Positions 28,504-35,915 of a stretch of 64,000 bases of DNA are shown in pieces. How positions within the stretch are numbered: position 1 is the stretch's first letter; each line of letters starts with the position of its first letter. The DNA lies in NCBI RefSeq assembly GCF_014635585.1, contig NZ_BMDC01000001.1, forward strand, positions 469,971-533,970, written 5' to 3'. The translations under genes were made by a program, and so were the position numbers. The notes beneath the pieces are model-generated. The model ran no database searches. It saw nothing but the letters and a program-made list of their open reading frames with translations, and was not told the origin of the DNA. This DNA is from Rothia aerolata. GTDB taxonomy: Bacteria; Actinomycetota; Actinomycetes; Actinomycetales; Micrococcaceae.

Positions 28504-29259
28504 CTAGAAGTAAGAGGCCATGAGCCCGCGGGGCGTTTCGACCACCTCAATCGGCGTATTGAAGATGTCGGTGAGGATTTCGGCCTGCATGACCTGGTGG
28601 GTGGGGCCGTGCTGGACGACGCGTCCGCCCTTCATCGCGCAGATAAAGTCTGCGTAGCGGGCGGCAAAGTTAATGTCGTGCAGCACCACCACAATGGTGC
28701 GGTCGAACTCCCGGGCGGCGCGGTGCAGGTGCTGCATCATCTGCACCGAATGGGCTATATCCAGGTTGTTGAGCGGCTCATCCAACAGCACGTACTCGGT
28801 CTCCTGAGCCAGGACCATCGCCACGTAGGCCCGCTGGCGCTGGCCGCCCGAGAGCTCGTCAAGGTAACGGTTTTCAAGCTCAGTCAGGTTAAAGAACTCG
28901 ATATAGCGAGAGATAATCTCTTCATCTGCCCGGGTCAGCCTACCCTGGGAGTAGGGAAAGCGGCCAAAGCCCACCAGCTGGCGCACGGTCAGTTTGGTAA
29001 CGAAATGGTTTTCCTGCCGCAGAATCGAAATAATCTTGGCAAGATCCTTGGACTTGGTTTTACCGATGTCACAGCCGGCCACCTCAATAGCACCGGCGTC
29101 AATCCCCAAAAGCCTGCCGATCATGGTGAGCATGGTGGACTTTCCGGCACCGTTAGGGCCCACCAGGGCGGTGATACCGCCCCGGTTAACGTCCAGGTCG
29201 ATGGGGCCAATTTTGACCTCAGACGAATAGTCTTTTTGAACGTTTTTGAGAGTAATCAC
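28504..29259 (-). CDS. Siderophore ABC transporter ATP-binding protein
   Basis: A 251-residue FecE/FepC-type ATPase. Walker A is GPNGAGKST, the signature is LSGGQRQR, Walker B YVLLDEP, and the switch His is in VVLHDIN. It energises import of a ferric siderophore through the two permeases encoded upstream. Its ATG overlaps the preceding permease stop by four bases. Iron control is expected from the promoter box at the operon start. Confidence 0.92.
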   Translation of the reverse strand: MITLKNVQKDYSSEVKIGPIDLDVNRGGITALVGPNGAGKSTMLTMIGRLLGIDAGAIEVAGCDIGKTKSKDLAKIISILRQENHFVTKLTVRQLVGFGRFPYSQGRLTRADEEIISRYIEFFNLTELENRYLDELSGGQRQRAYVAMVLAQETEYVLLDEPLNNLDIAHSVQMMQHLHRAAREFDRTIVVVLHDINFAARYADFICAMKGGRVVQHGPTHQVMQAEILTDIFNTPIEVVETPRGLMASYF

Positions 29260-30347
29260 AGGCTACCCTTTCGCAGAATAACAAAGAGGAAGACCACGGC
29301 ACCCACCAGCTCAATGATAATGCTGACAACGCCCTGGGCTTCAAAGACGTGGTACATGAGGAAGTAGGCAACGGTCAGCACCATGTAGGCCAGCAGTGCT
29401 GACAGCGGCAGAAGATACTTGTGGTCGTAGGTATTGGCGAACTGGTAGGTCAGCATCGCCACCAGGAACCCCAGAAAGACCATAGGGCCCACCAGGGCGG
29501 TGGAGACAGCGGTGAGAATGGAGACCATCACCAAAACCGTGATGGAAACCTGCTTATAGTTGACCCCCAGGTTCTCTGCAACGTCCCGCCCCAAACCAAT
29601 CACGTTGAGCTTGCGCGCCAGTAGAAAGAGCACCGCACAGGCGCCAAAGACCAGGGGCAGAGCCACCGGGTAGTAGTCGGAGTCGGCATTATTGACCGAG
29701 CCGAAGAGGCGGGCGGTCAAAATATCGAACTCTGAGGGAGTAAGCATGCGCTGCATGAAGGTTGAAACAGACCCCAGTCCCCCACCGATCACGATTCCCA
29801 CCAGCAGCATTACGTGCATATTAGCGTGCTTGCCGGTCAGCAGCCAGGAATAGAGCACCAGGCTGAAGCCAACCATCAGTGCAATTTGCACCAGGAACAT
29901 GGTGAAAGACCGGGCGTTGAGCAGGCCGGTCACCCCAAAAAAGTATACGGTTCCGGTATGCAGGGCGGCATAGAGGGACTGAAAACCCATCACGCCGGGG
30001 GTAATAATCTTGTTGTTGGTAACCGTTTGAAAGGCAACGGTGGCGGTAGCCTGGCACAGCGCCACCACCGCCATAGCGATGACGGCATCTGCTCGGCGTT
30101 CAGCAATGAGCCAAAAGCGCGAACTTCCAAAGGGCATGGGATTTCCGTAGGAAAGCAGGCCCAGGGTAGATACGGCACTGGCAACCACCAGAACCGCCAC
30201 GGTTATCCAAAATCGGCGCGCGGCCTTGGGCGAGTCGAAGGCACCGGCGCTGCGGCGGCGTCCTGAATCCCCCGCCGCAACAGCCGCCGGGCCAAAATCA
30301 GTGGGAACGTCAATCTGCTTACCGAGCACGCCTACGACCTCCAACAA
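29256..30347 (-). CDS. Siderophore ABC transporter permease 2
   Basis: A 363-residue FecCD-family permease with about nine or ten membrane segments and the conserved family end GYKYLLPLSALLAY-like region followed by a cytoplasmic ATPase contact. It begins inside the end of permease 1; the TTG at 30347 is the only early start and gives a hydrophilic N-terminus of about 45 residues. Translational coupling is likely. Paired with permease 1 as a heterodimer. Confidence 0.85.
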   Translation of the reverse strand: MLEVVGVLGKQIDVPTDFGPAAVAAGDSGRRRSAGAFDSPKAARRFWITVAVLVVASAVSTLGLLSYGNPMPFGSSRFWLIAERRADAVIAMAVVALCQATATVAFQTVTNNKIITPGVMGFQSLYAALHTGTVYFFGVTGLLNARSFTMFLVQIALMVGFSLVLYSWLLTGKHANMHVMLLVGIVIGGGLGSVSTFMQRMLTPSEFDILTARLFGSVNNADSDYYPVALPLVFGACAVLFLLARKLNVIGLGRDVAENLGVNYKQVSITVLVMVSILTAVSTALVGPMVFLGFLVAMLTYQFANTYDHKYLLPLSALLAYMVLTVAYFLMYHVFEAQGVVSIIIELVGAVVFLFVILRKGSL

Positions 30348-31335
30348 TCAAGCTGACAAAAACAATGGCACCGATAATGCCCAGGATGACGGAAACGGGC
30401 ATCTCAAAGGGCGCAATAATCAGACGGGCAATTAGGTCGCAGGCGGTCACAATGGCGATACCGGTCAGGCAAACCCAGGGTAGGTTCGAGCGCAGGTCAT
30501 CACCGCGGAAGAGGCTGACGATGTTGGGTACGATCAACCCCAGAAAAGGCAGAGACCCCACCGCAACGGTTACCACTCCGGTAGCGATAGCGATCAGGGC
30601 AGTAGCCACCAGAACCACGCGCTGGTAGTTGACGCCCAGGTTAGTGGAGTACTCCTCACCCAGCCCCGCCAGGGTCAGCCGGTCTGCCAGCAGAAAGACG
30701 GCGACGACCACCAGCAAGACCAGCCAGAGCACCTCATACTGACCCTCGTAGACCGAGGTGAAACTTCCGGCAAACCACACGCCCAGGTTCTGAAGCATGT
30801 TGGTCTCCAGAGCGAAGAAGGTTGAGATAGCGCTAATCACGGTTCCCAGCATCATGCCCACAATGGGTACCACCAGAGACGACTTGAGCGAGACTCGGCG
30901 CAGGAAGAGAAAGAAAATCATAGCGCCGATGAAGGCGAAGGTAATAGCTCCGGTCATCTTCAGCAGGATGGACGACGTCGGGAAGAAGAACATCATCACG
31001 ATCAGGCCGAAACCCGCCCACTCGGTGGTTCCCGTAGTAGATGGTTCCACAAAGCGGTTTTGGGTAATCAGCTGCATCACCAAACCAGACATGGCCATAG
31101 CCGCCCCCGAGAGCACCAGGGCGATGGTTCTGGGCACGCGGCTGATACCAAACATTTCTGCGCCGTCCTCAGCCCCAAAAATGTCGTACTCGCCTGTGAG
31201 CAGGGAAAAGACCAGCAGCAACGCCACTACACCAAACCCCACCAGCAATTTCCAGCTGAACAGACTCGCCCGGGTTGCGCGAAGAGAACCGGCAGAGCTT
31301 CGCTCACTACCAGATACAGGAGACACAGAAGTCAT
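30319..31335 (-). CDS. Siderophore ABC transporter permease 1
   Basis: About 338 residues, a FecCD-family permease with roughly nine membrane helices. The ATG at 31335 is chosen because the earlier TTG at 31368 would lie inside the hairpin that follows the binding-protein gene. Its 3' end overlaps permease 2. The order binding protein, permease, permease, ATPase is that of enterobactin/petrobactin-type uptake systems such as CeuABCD and YclNOPQ. Confidence 0.87.
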   Translation of the reverse strand: MTSVSPVSGSERSSAGSLRATRASLFSWKLLVGFGVVALLLVFSLLTGEYDIFGAEDGAEMFGISRVPRTIALVLSGAAMAMSGLVMQLITQNRFVEPSTTGTTEWAGFGLIVMMFFFPTSSILLKMTGAITFAFIGAMIFFLFLRRVSLKSSLVVPIVGMMLGTVISAISTFFALETNMLQNLGVWFAGSFTSVYEGQYEVLWLVLLVVVAVFLLADRLTLAGLGEEYSTNLGVNYQRVVLVATALIAIATGVVTVAVGSLPFLGLIVPNIVSLFRGDDLRSNLPWVCLTGIAIVTACDLIARLIIAPFEMPVSVILGIIGAIVFVSLIVGGRRRAR

Positions 31336-31364
31336 TACACCTGCTACCTTATACACAGTTGTAG

Positions 31365-31402
31365 CCAAGAGCCGCTCCAGCTAAAACCGGAACGGCTCTT
31401 GG
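31365..31402 (-). terminator. Intra-operon attenuator hairpin
   Basis: A perfect 10-bp stem (31365-31374 with 31393-31402) between the binding-protein gene and permease 1. It may allow higher expression of the binding protein than of the membrane parts. Confidence 0.6.
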
Positions 31403-31425
31403 CCCAGAATTACAGATTTTCTAGA

Positions 31426-32430
31426 TTATGCCTTTTCAAGAGCCTCAGCGTAGGCGTTCAAAACCTCGGTGTAGGTAATGATGTTTTCGTTGGTGTAGGT
31501 ATCTGCGGGAGCAAGCACCACGTTGTCTTCCTTGATGGCAGTGACGTTCTGCAGAGCAGCGTTTTCCTTAACCACAGACTCTGCCGAAGCCTGGTTTTCG
31601 CCCTGGGACACAGCGGCATCGCGGTCAAGAACCAGAATCCAATCGGGGTTGGAGTCAGCGATAGCCTCAACGCTAATATCATCGCCCTCATGGTTGTCTG
31701 AGCCGTTTTCTAGCGTCAGGGCGGGGGTCAAGCCCAACTCGTCAAAAAGGGGACCATAGAAGCGACCCTCACCGGGGGCAATATAACCAATCTCGCCGCC
31801 GGAGACGTTCAGGGCCATAACCTTCTTCGAGGGGTCGTAGGCCTTCTTAACCCGCTCAACAGCGGCGTCAAAATCAGACACCAGCTGATCGGCCTCTGCC
31901 TGCTTGCCGAAAATCTCGCCCAGGGTGGCGGTCTGGCGCTTGAGCTCGTCAATCATCGGCTCACCTTCGCGCGGTTCGAGCTCCACCAGGGTGGCATCGG
32001 GGTTGAGCTCCTTGATGTCCTCATAGTACTGCTGAAAGCGCTGGCCGTTAATAATCAGCTCGGGCTCAGCTGCTGCCAGAGCCTCAAGATCGGGCTCGCG
32101 GTGGTTTCCGATGTCAACAACATTCTCATTGTTCTTCAGGCTATCCAGGGTGCTGGGAACCAGCTGCAACGGTGCAGCAACGGGCTCTACTCCCCAGCTA
32201 TCGAGAATTTCAAAGGAGCGGTTATCGGTGACAGCCACCTTGGTGGGAGGGGTGGAGATTTCCTGGGTTCCGAAGTTGTCTTCAACGGTCACGGTGGAAG
32301 AAGATGCAGAGCTTGAGGTAGCAGAAGAATTATCGGTAGATGCAGCGTCGTCGCTGGCACCGCCACATGCTGAAAGAGCCAGAACAGCACTCAGAGCCAG
32401 AGCAGAGAATGAAAGGTGTGCTTTGCGCAT
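31426..32430 (-). CDS. Siderophore-binding lipoprotein
   Basis: A 334-residue class III (two-lobe, single helix) substrate-binding protein. The signal ends in a lipobox LSACGG with Cys22 as the lipidated residue, followed by a Ser-rich linker. YclQ/CeuA-like motifs occur, such as PTKVAVTDNRSFEILD and a DWILVLDRD segment. It captures a ferric siderophore outside the membrane and passes it to the permeases. First gene of the operon, behind an iron box. Confidence 0.88.
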   Translation of the reverse strand: MRKAHLSFSALALSAVLALSACGGASDDAASTDNSSATSSSASSSTVTVEDNFGTQEISTPPTKVAVTDNRSFEILDSWGVEPVAAPLQLVPSTLDSLKNNENVVDIGNHREPDLEALAAAEPELIINGQRFQQYYEDIKELNPDATLVELEPREGEPMIDELKRQTATLGEIFGKQAEADQLVSDFDAAVERVKKAYDPSKKVMALNVSGGEIGYIAPGEGRFYGPLFDELGLTPALTLENGSDNHEGDDISVEAIADSNPDWILVLDRDAAVSQGENQASAESVVKENAALQNVTAIKEDNVVLAPADTYTNENIITYTEVLNAYAEALEKA

Positions 32431-32511
32431 GGTTAGCCTTACGAAATAGTTCTTGTGTGGTTACTACTTCTCGAAGTAGTCCCGTATGACTTTACAGATA
32501 GGCTTACCTAA
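32429..32511 (-). promoter_or_regulatory. IdeR/DtxR-type iron box(es)
   Basis: On the minus strand 32511-32491 reads TTAGGTAAGCCTATCTGTA, about 13-14 of 19 matches to the DtxR/IdeR consensus with an intact left half. A second weaker match overlaps the start codon (32447-32429, core AGGCTAACC). A short 8-bp inverted repeat lies between them. This predicts derepression of the siderophore uptake operon under iron limitation. Confidence 0.6.
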
Positions 32512-32589
32512 GTACAAGATAAAGACCACCAATTTTAAAGATTTCGCAAAATTTCTTTAACCTAATTATGGTGATTTGACAGACAAGAA

Positions 32590-32619
32590 AACGGCCCCCA
32601 CTTTTAGGTGGGGGCCGTT
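32590..32619 (-). terminator. tig terminator
   Basis: A perfect 12-bp GC-rich stem (AACGGCCCCCAC and complement) with a TTTTAG-type loop, 16 nt after the trigger factor stop on the minus strand. Confidence 0.85.
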
Positions 32620-32635
32620 ATTCGGAAATTAAAGA

Positions 32636-33946
32636 TTATTCAGCGTCTTCTGCCGCTTCTTCCTCGTTACCCAGGTACTTGGTCAGGTCAACGGTGTTAC
32701 CCTCGGAGTCCTTAACCTCAGCCTTTTCGATCACGGAGGCCAGAGCCTTGGAGCGGCGAACCTCGCCCACCATCAGGCCAGCCTGGCCGGAGCCGTCCAG
32801 CATCTGTGCGAACTGGTTGGGGTCCATACCGTACTGGGAAGACATGGTCACGATGTAGTCAATCAGCTCTGCCTGCTCAACGCCGATTTCTTCCTTCTCG
32901 GCGATGGCGTCAAGAATCATCTCGTTCTTGAAGGCGGTCACAGCGTTCTCGCGAACCTCTGTGCGGTGCTCCTCGGTATCGTGGCCCTCTTCAGCGCCGG
33001 GAGCGTTGAAGTGCTGGTTAATCTGCTCTTCGATAACCTTCTCGGGAACCTCGATTTCAACCAGTTCAACCAGCTTCTCGAGAACCTTGTCACGAGCCTC
33101 AGCACCCTGCTCGGCAACCTTGGACTCAGCAGCCTGCTTCTTCAGGTCTTCCTTGAGTTCGTCGATGGTGTCGAACTCAGAAGCCAGCTGAGCGAACTCG
33201 TCGTCAGCCTCGGGCAGCTCGCGCTCCTTAACGGCGGTCAGGGCAACCTTAACAGTTGCTGCCTCACCGGAGTGCTCGCCACCGGCCAGCTTGGTTTCAA
33301 AGGTAGCGTCCTCACCAGCGGAGAGGCCCAGCAGAGCCTCGTCCAGGCCCTCAAGCATGGTGCCTGCGCCCACCTGGTAGGAGAGATCGTTAGCGGCGTC
33401 AACCTCTTCACCGTCAATAGAAGCATTCAGGTTGATGGTTACGAAGTCATCGTCTGAAGCGGGGCGGTCAACGGTCTTGAGGGTACCGAAGCGGGAGCGC
33501 AGGGCATCGAGTGCCTTCTGCTCGTCTTCTTCGGTCACCTCGGTTGCAGCAACCTCAACCTTGAGACCCTCGTAATCGGGCAGCTCAATCTCGGGGCGAA
33601 CGGTTACCTCGATGGTCAGCTTCACATCGTTTTCGCGAGCGCCTTCTTCGGGCTTGGAGACGATGTCCAGCTCGGGCTGAGCCAGGGGGGTCAGGTCGTT
33701 TTCGGCCAGTGCCTGCTGGTAGTACTCGTTCAGGCCTTCGTTGAGGGCGTTTTCAACGATGAAGTCGAAACCTGCACGCTGTTCGATGAGCACACGGGGA
33801 GTCTTGCCCTTACGGAAGCCGGGAACCTGGATCTGCTGTGCCAGAGACTTGTAGGTGCGGTCAAGGTAAGTCTTGAACTCTGCGAAAGGAATCTCAACCT
33901 CGATCTTTGCGAGGGTTGAGCTGAGCTTCTCGACGGCAGTCTTCAC
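32636..33946 (-). CDS. tig: Trigger factor chaperone/prolyl isomerase
   Basis: A 436-residue three-domain chaperone of usual length. The ribosome-binding domain has the signature GFRKGKTPR near residues 43-51, the FKBP domain is at about 155-240, and the helical C-terminal substrate domain follows, ending in an acidic tail typical of actinobacteria. It binds nascent chains at the ribosome exit. Single gene with its own terminator. clpP/clpX, often found next to tig, are some 4 kb away here, the siderophore operon intervening. Confidence 0.95.
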   Translation of the reverse strand: MKTAVEKLSSTLAKIEVEIPFAEFKTYLDRTYKSLAQQIQVPGFRKGKTPRVLIEQRAGFDFIVENALNEGLNEYYQQALAENDLTPLAQPELDIVSKPEEGARENDVKLTIEVTVRPEIELPDYEGLKVEVAATEVTEEDEQKALDALRSRFGTLKTVDRPASDDDFVTINLNASIDGEEVDAANDLSYQVGAGTMLEGLDEALLGLSAGEDATFETKLAGGEHSGEAATVKVALTAVKERELPEADDEFAQLASEFDTIDELKEDLKKQAAESKVAEQGAEARDKVLEKLVELVEIEVPEKVIEEQINQHFNAPGAEEGHDTEEHRTEVRENAVTAFKNEMILDAIAEKEEIGVEQAELIDYIVTMSSQYGMDPNQFAQMLDGSGQAGLMVGEVRRSKALASVIEKAEVKDSEGNTVDLTKYLGNEEEAAEDAE

Positions 33947-34024
33947 GTCCGTTGATCTCCTGATACTTAGTTGGTTTCACTCCCCGCCGTCAGGCGAGAA
34001 GTTCTTTCGATGCTTATGAAAAGT

Positions 34025-34052
34025 AAAACCCGCCGAACCTGCGGCGGGTTTT
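34025..34052 (-). terminator. tRNA-Pro terminator
   Basis: A stem of 9-10 bp (AACCCGCCG/CGGCGGGTT) with flanking A/T runs, 13 nt after the tRNA-Pro on the minus strand. Confidence 0.75.
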
Positions 34053-34064
34053 CCTTAGTCATGT

Positions 34065-34138
34065 CGGGGTGACAGGATTCGAACCTGCGATCTCCTGCTC
34101 CCAAAGCAGGCGCGTTAGCCAAGCTACGCCACACCCCG
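34065..34138 (-). tRNA. tRNA-Pro (anticodon UGG)
   Basis: A 74-nt cloverleaf with acceptor pairing CGGGGTG/CACCCCG, D arm, anticodon stem CCTGC/GCAGG, 7-nt loop TTTGGGA giving UGG, and T arm with GGTTCGAATCC. The CCA end is not encoded. Confidence 0.95.
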
Positions 34139-34251
34139 CGGTTTTTGCCGCAAACAAGAAAAGTCTAGCGGTTTTTCTCTTCATTTCCCATTTTTGGGCT
34201 GTTTTTAGCCCTCGGCGTGCCTTGAGGGCAAAGAAGGTGCCGATATGAAAA

Positions 34252-34287
34252 ACGCTTTGCTTCTCGATGGTTCGAGAAGCAAAGCGT
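34252..34287 (-). terminator. tRNA-Gly terminator
   Basis: A perfect 16-bp stem (ACGCTTTGCTTCTCGA and complement) with a 4-nt loop, just after the tRNA-Gly. Confidence 0.75.
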
Positions 34288-34292
34288 AGGCG

Positions 34293-34363
34293 AGGGGGCG
34301 ACGGGAATCGAACCCGCGTAATCAGTTTGGAAGACTGAGGCTTTACCATTAAGCTACGCCCCC
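34293..34363 (-). tRNA. tRNA-Gly (anticodon UCC)
   Basis: A 71-nt cloverleaf: acceptor GGGGGCG/CGCCCCC, short D arm, anticodon stem TCAGT/ACTGA with loop CTTCCAA giving UCC, and T arm GGTTCGATTCC. No encoded CCA. Small hairpins between it and the upstream glycosylase gene (around 34365-34400) may be that gene's terminator. Confidence 0.95.
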
Positions 34364-34443
34364 AAAACTCAAAGGTTTTGAGTGTCTTGCGAACAAGACT
34401 TTATTAGTAAACACTGTTCAGAAACCAATGTCAAATCGAGTGT

Positions 34444-35331
34444 CTACACCTGGCAGCCGGGGCACCAGTAGAGCTTGCGCCCGGCGATTTCGTCTACGGC
34501 GATGGTGCTGCCACAGCGCGGGCAGGGCTGACCCTGGCGGTGGTAAACATAGTTGGCGTGTTCTGGCCAGGCCTCGGTTTCGGCAATTCCCGGTCGGTCT
34601 TGCGGTTCGGTGGTGATAATGCGCCCCACCCGCACGCCGATTTTAAGCAGGTGTTTATTATCTTCCCAGAGGCCCCGCTGCTCTTCTGCGCTCAGCGACT
34701 TGGCCGGGCGTAGCGGGTCTATCTTCTGCCGGAAGAGGGATTCGGCGCGGAAGATATTGCCCACCCCCGAGATGACTTTTTGGTCCATGAGGACGACGCC
34801 GATGGGGCGGGAGGTCTTGGAGACGGCCGTAAAGAAGGCGGTGGGGTCGGCGTCGTCGTTGAGCGGGTCGGGGCCCAGCTTGGCCCGCACCTGGGCAACC
34901 TCATCCACGGTGAGGGTTCTACAGACGGTTGGCCCTACCAAATCAGCCCAGCCGTGCTCGCTGACCAGGCGGGCGCGCACGGTTGCCTTGGGTGCGGGTG
35001 GGCCGGTGTAGGCCGCCGGCTGCACGTCAGCACCCAGTTCCCGCTCCCCTACCCGGCGCGGGGCACCGATAGATGAGGCACCCTGAAACTGCTCGTCCCC
35101 TCCGAACGTCCAGGCACCGTAAATGCCCAGGTGCACGTTGAGATAAAGGCCATTATCGAAACCAACAAAGAGGTGCTTACCGTGGGCAAAAGAATCCCCC
35201 ACCCGAGCGCCGTCCAACAACTGAGCCCCGGCAGAAAACCTGCCCTGGGGGCTGGTGACCTCAACGGTCTGACCGGCAAAAACATCGTTGAACTGGCGCG
35301 CCAGGCGGTGGATGGAATGACCTTCTGGCAT
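34444..35331 (-). CDS. nei: Fpg/Nei-family DNA glycosylase (Nei2-like)
   Basis: A 295-residue bifunctional DNA glycosylase/AP lyase. It begins MPEGHSIHR, with Pro2 as nucleophile and Glu3 in the active site; PEGH rather than PELP marks endonuclease VIII over Fpg. A helix-two-turn-helix near the middle (KVISGVGNIFRAE) and the C-terminal zinc finger CPRCGS...CPGCQ complete it. It removes oxidised pyrimidines. The neighbour rpiB starts just beyond its own start on the same strand, so the two may share a transcript. Confidence 0.93.
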   Translation of the reverse strand: MPEGHSIHRLARQFNDVFAGQTVEVTSPQGRFSAGAQLLDGARVGDSFAHGKHLFVGFDNGLYLNVHLGIYGAWTFGGDEQFQGASSIGAPRRVGERELGADVQPAAYTGPPAPKATVRARLVSEHGWADLVGPTVCRTLTVDEVAQVRAKLGPDPLNDDADPTAFFTAVSKTSRPIGVVLMDQKVISGVGNIFRAESLFRQKIDPLRPAKSLSAEEQRGLWEDNKHLLKIGVRVGRIITTEPQDRPGIAETEAWPEHANYVYHRQGQPCPRCGSTIAVDEIAGRKLYWCPGCQV

Positions 35332-35334
35332 GGA

Positions 35335-35829
35335 CTAGTTCACGCCGTCAATCTGCTTGCCAGCAATAGCTCCGGTGGTCTCGTACTCCCCCATCTGGGC
35401 AATACGGCGGGCGTGGCGCTCCTCGTTGGTCCACTCGGTCGTCAAGAAGACCTTAATGATTTCCAGAGCCTCTTCAAGGGAGTGCTGGCGGCCACCGATT
35501 GCTACCACCTGCGCGTTGTTGTGCTCGCGGGCCAGAGCCGCGGTGTCGTGATTCCAGGCCAGGGCCGCACGGATACCCTCTACCTTATTAGCTGCCATCT
35601 GCTCGCCGTTGCCGGAGCCACCCAGCACAATACCCAGGGAGTCCAAGCCCTGCTCGCGGTCTTTTTTCACACCCAGAGCAGCGTTGATGCAGAAGCTGGG
35701 GTAGTCATCGAGCGCATCGTATTCAGCAGGGCCGTGATCTACCATCTCGTAGCCAGCTTCGGTCAGTTTCTCCACGAAAAAGCGGCTCATTTCAAGGCCG
35801 GCATGATCGGTGGCAATATGCACGCGCAC
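35335..35829 (-). CDS. rpiB: Ribose-5-phosphate isomerase B
   Basis: A 164-residue RpiB/LacAB-family sugar-phosphate isomerase of the pentose phosphate pathway. It begins VRVHIATDHAGLEM, where Asp and His of the phosphate/substrate site appear. The GTG at 35829 with GAGGAG upstream is preferred to a frame opening 63 nt earlier. LGGSGNGEQMAANK is the catalytic loop; the usual Cys there is Ser in this actinobacterial type. It ends 3 nt before the glycosylase start, implying coupling. Confidence 0.9.
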   Translation of the reverse strand: MRVHIATDHAGLEMSRFFVEKLTEAGYEMVDHGPAEYDALDDYPSFCINAALGVKKDREQGLDSLGIVLGGSGNGEQMAANKVEGIRAALAWNHDTAALAREHNNAQVVAIGGRQHSLEEALEIIKVFLTTEWTNEERHARRIAQMGEYETTGAIAGKQIDGVN

Positions 35830-35915
35830 GGGGTTCTCCTCTGAAGTTTTTGATTTGTGCTCTGCACTACTAGAGTAGCGTGATAAGAGCATATTCTGAA
35901 AAGAAAGGGAACACG

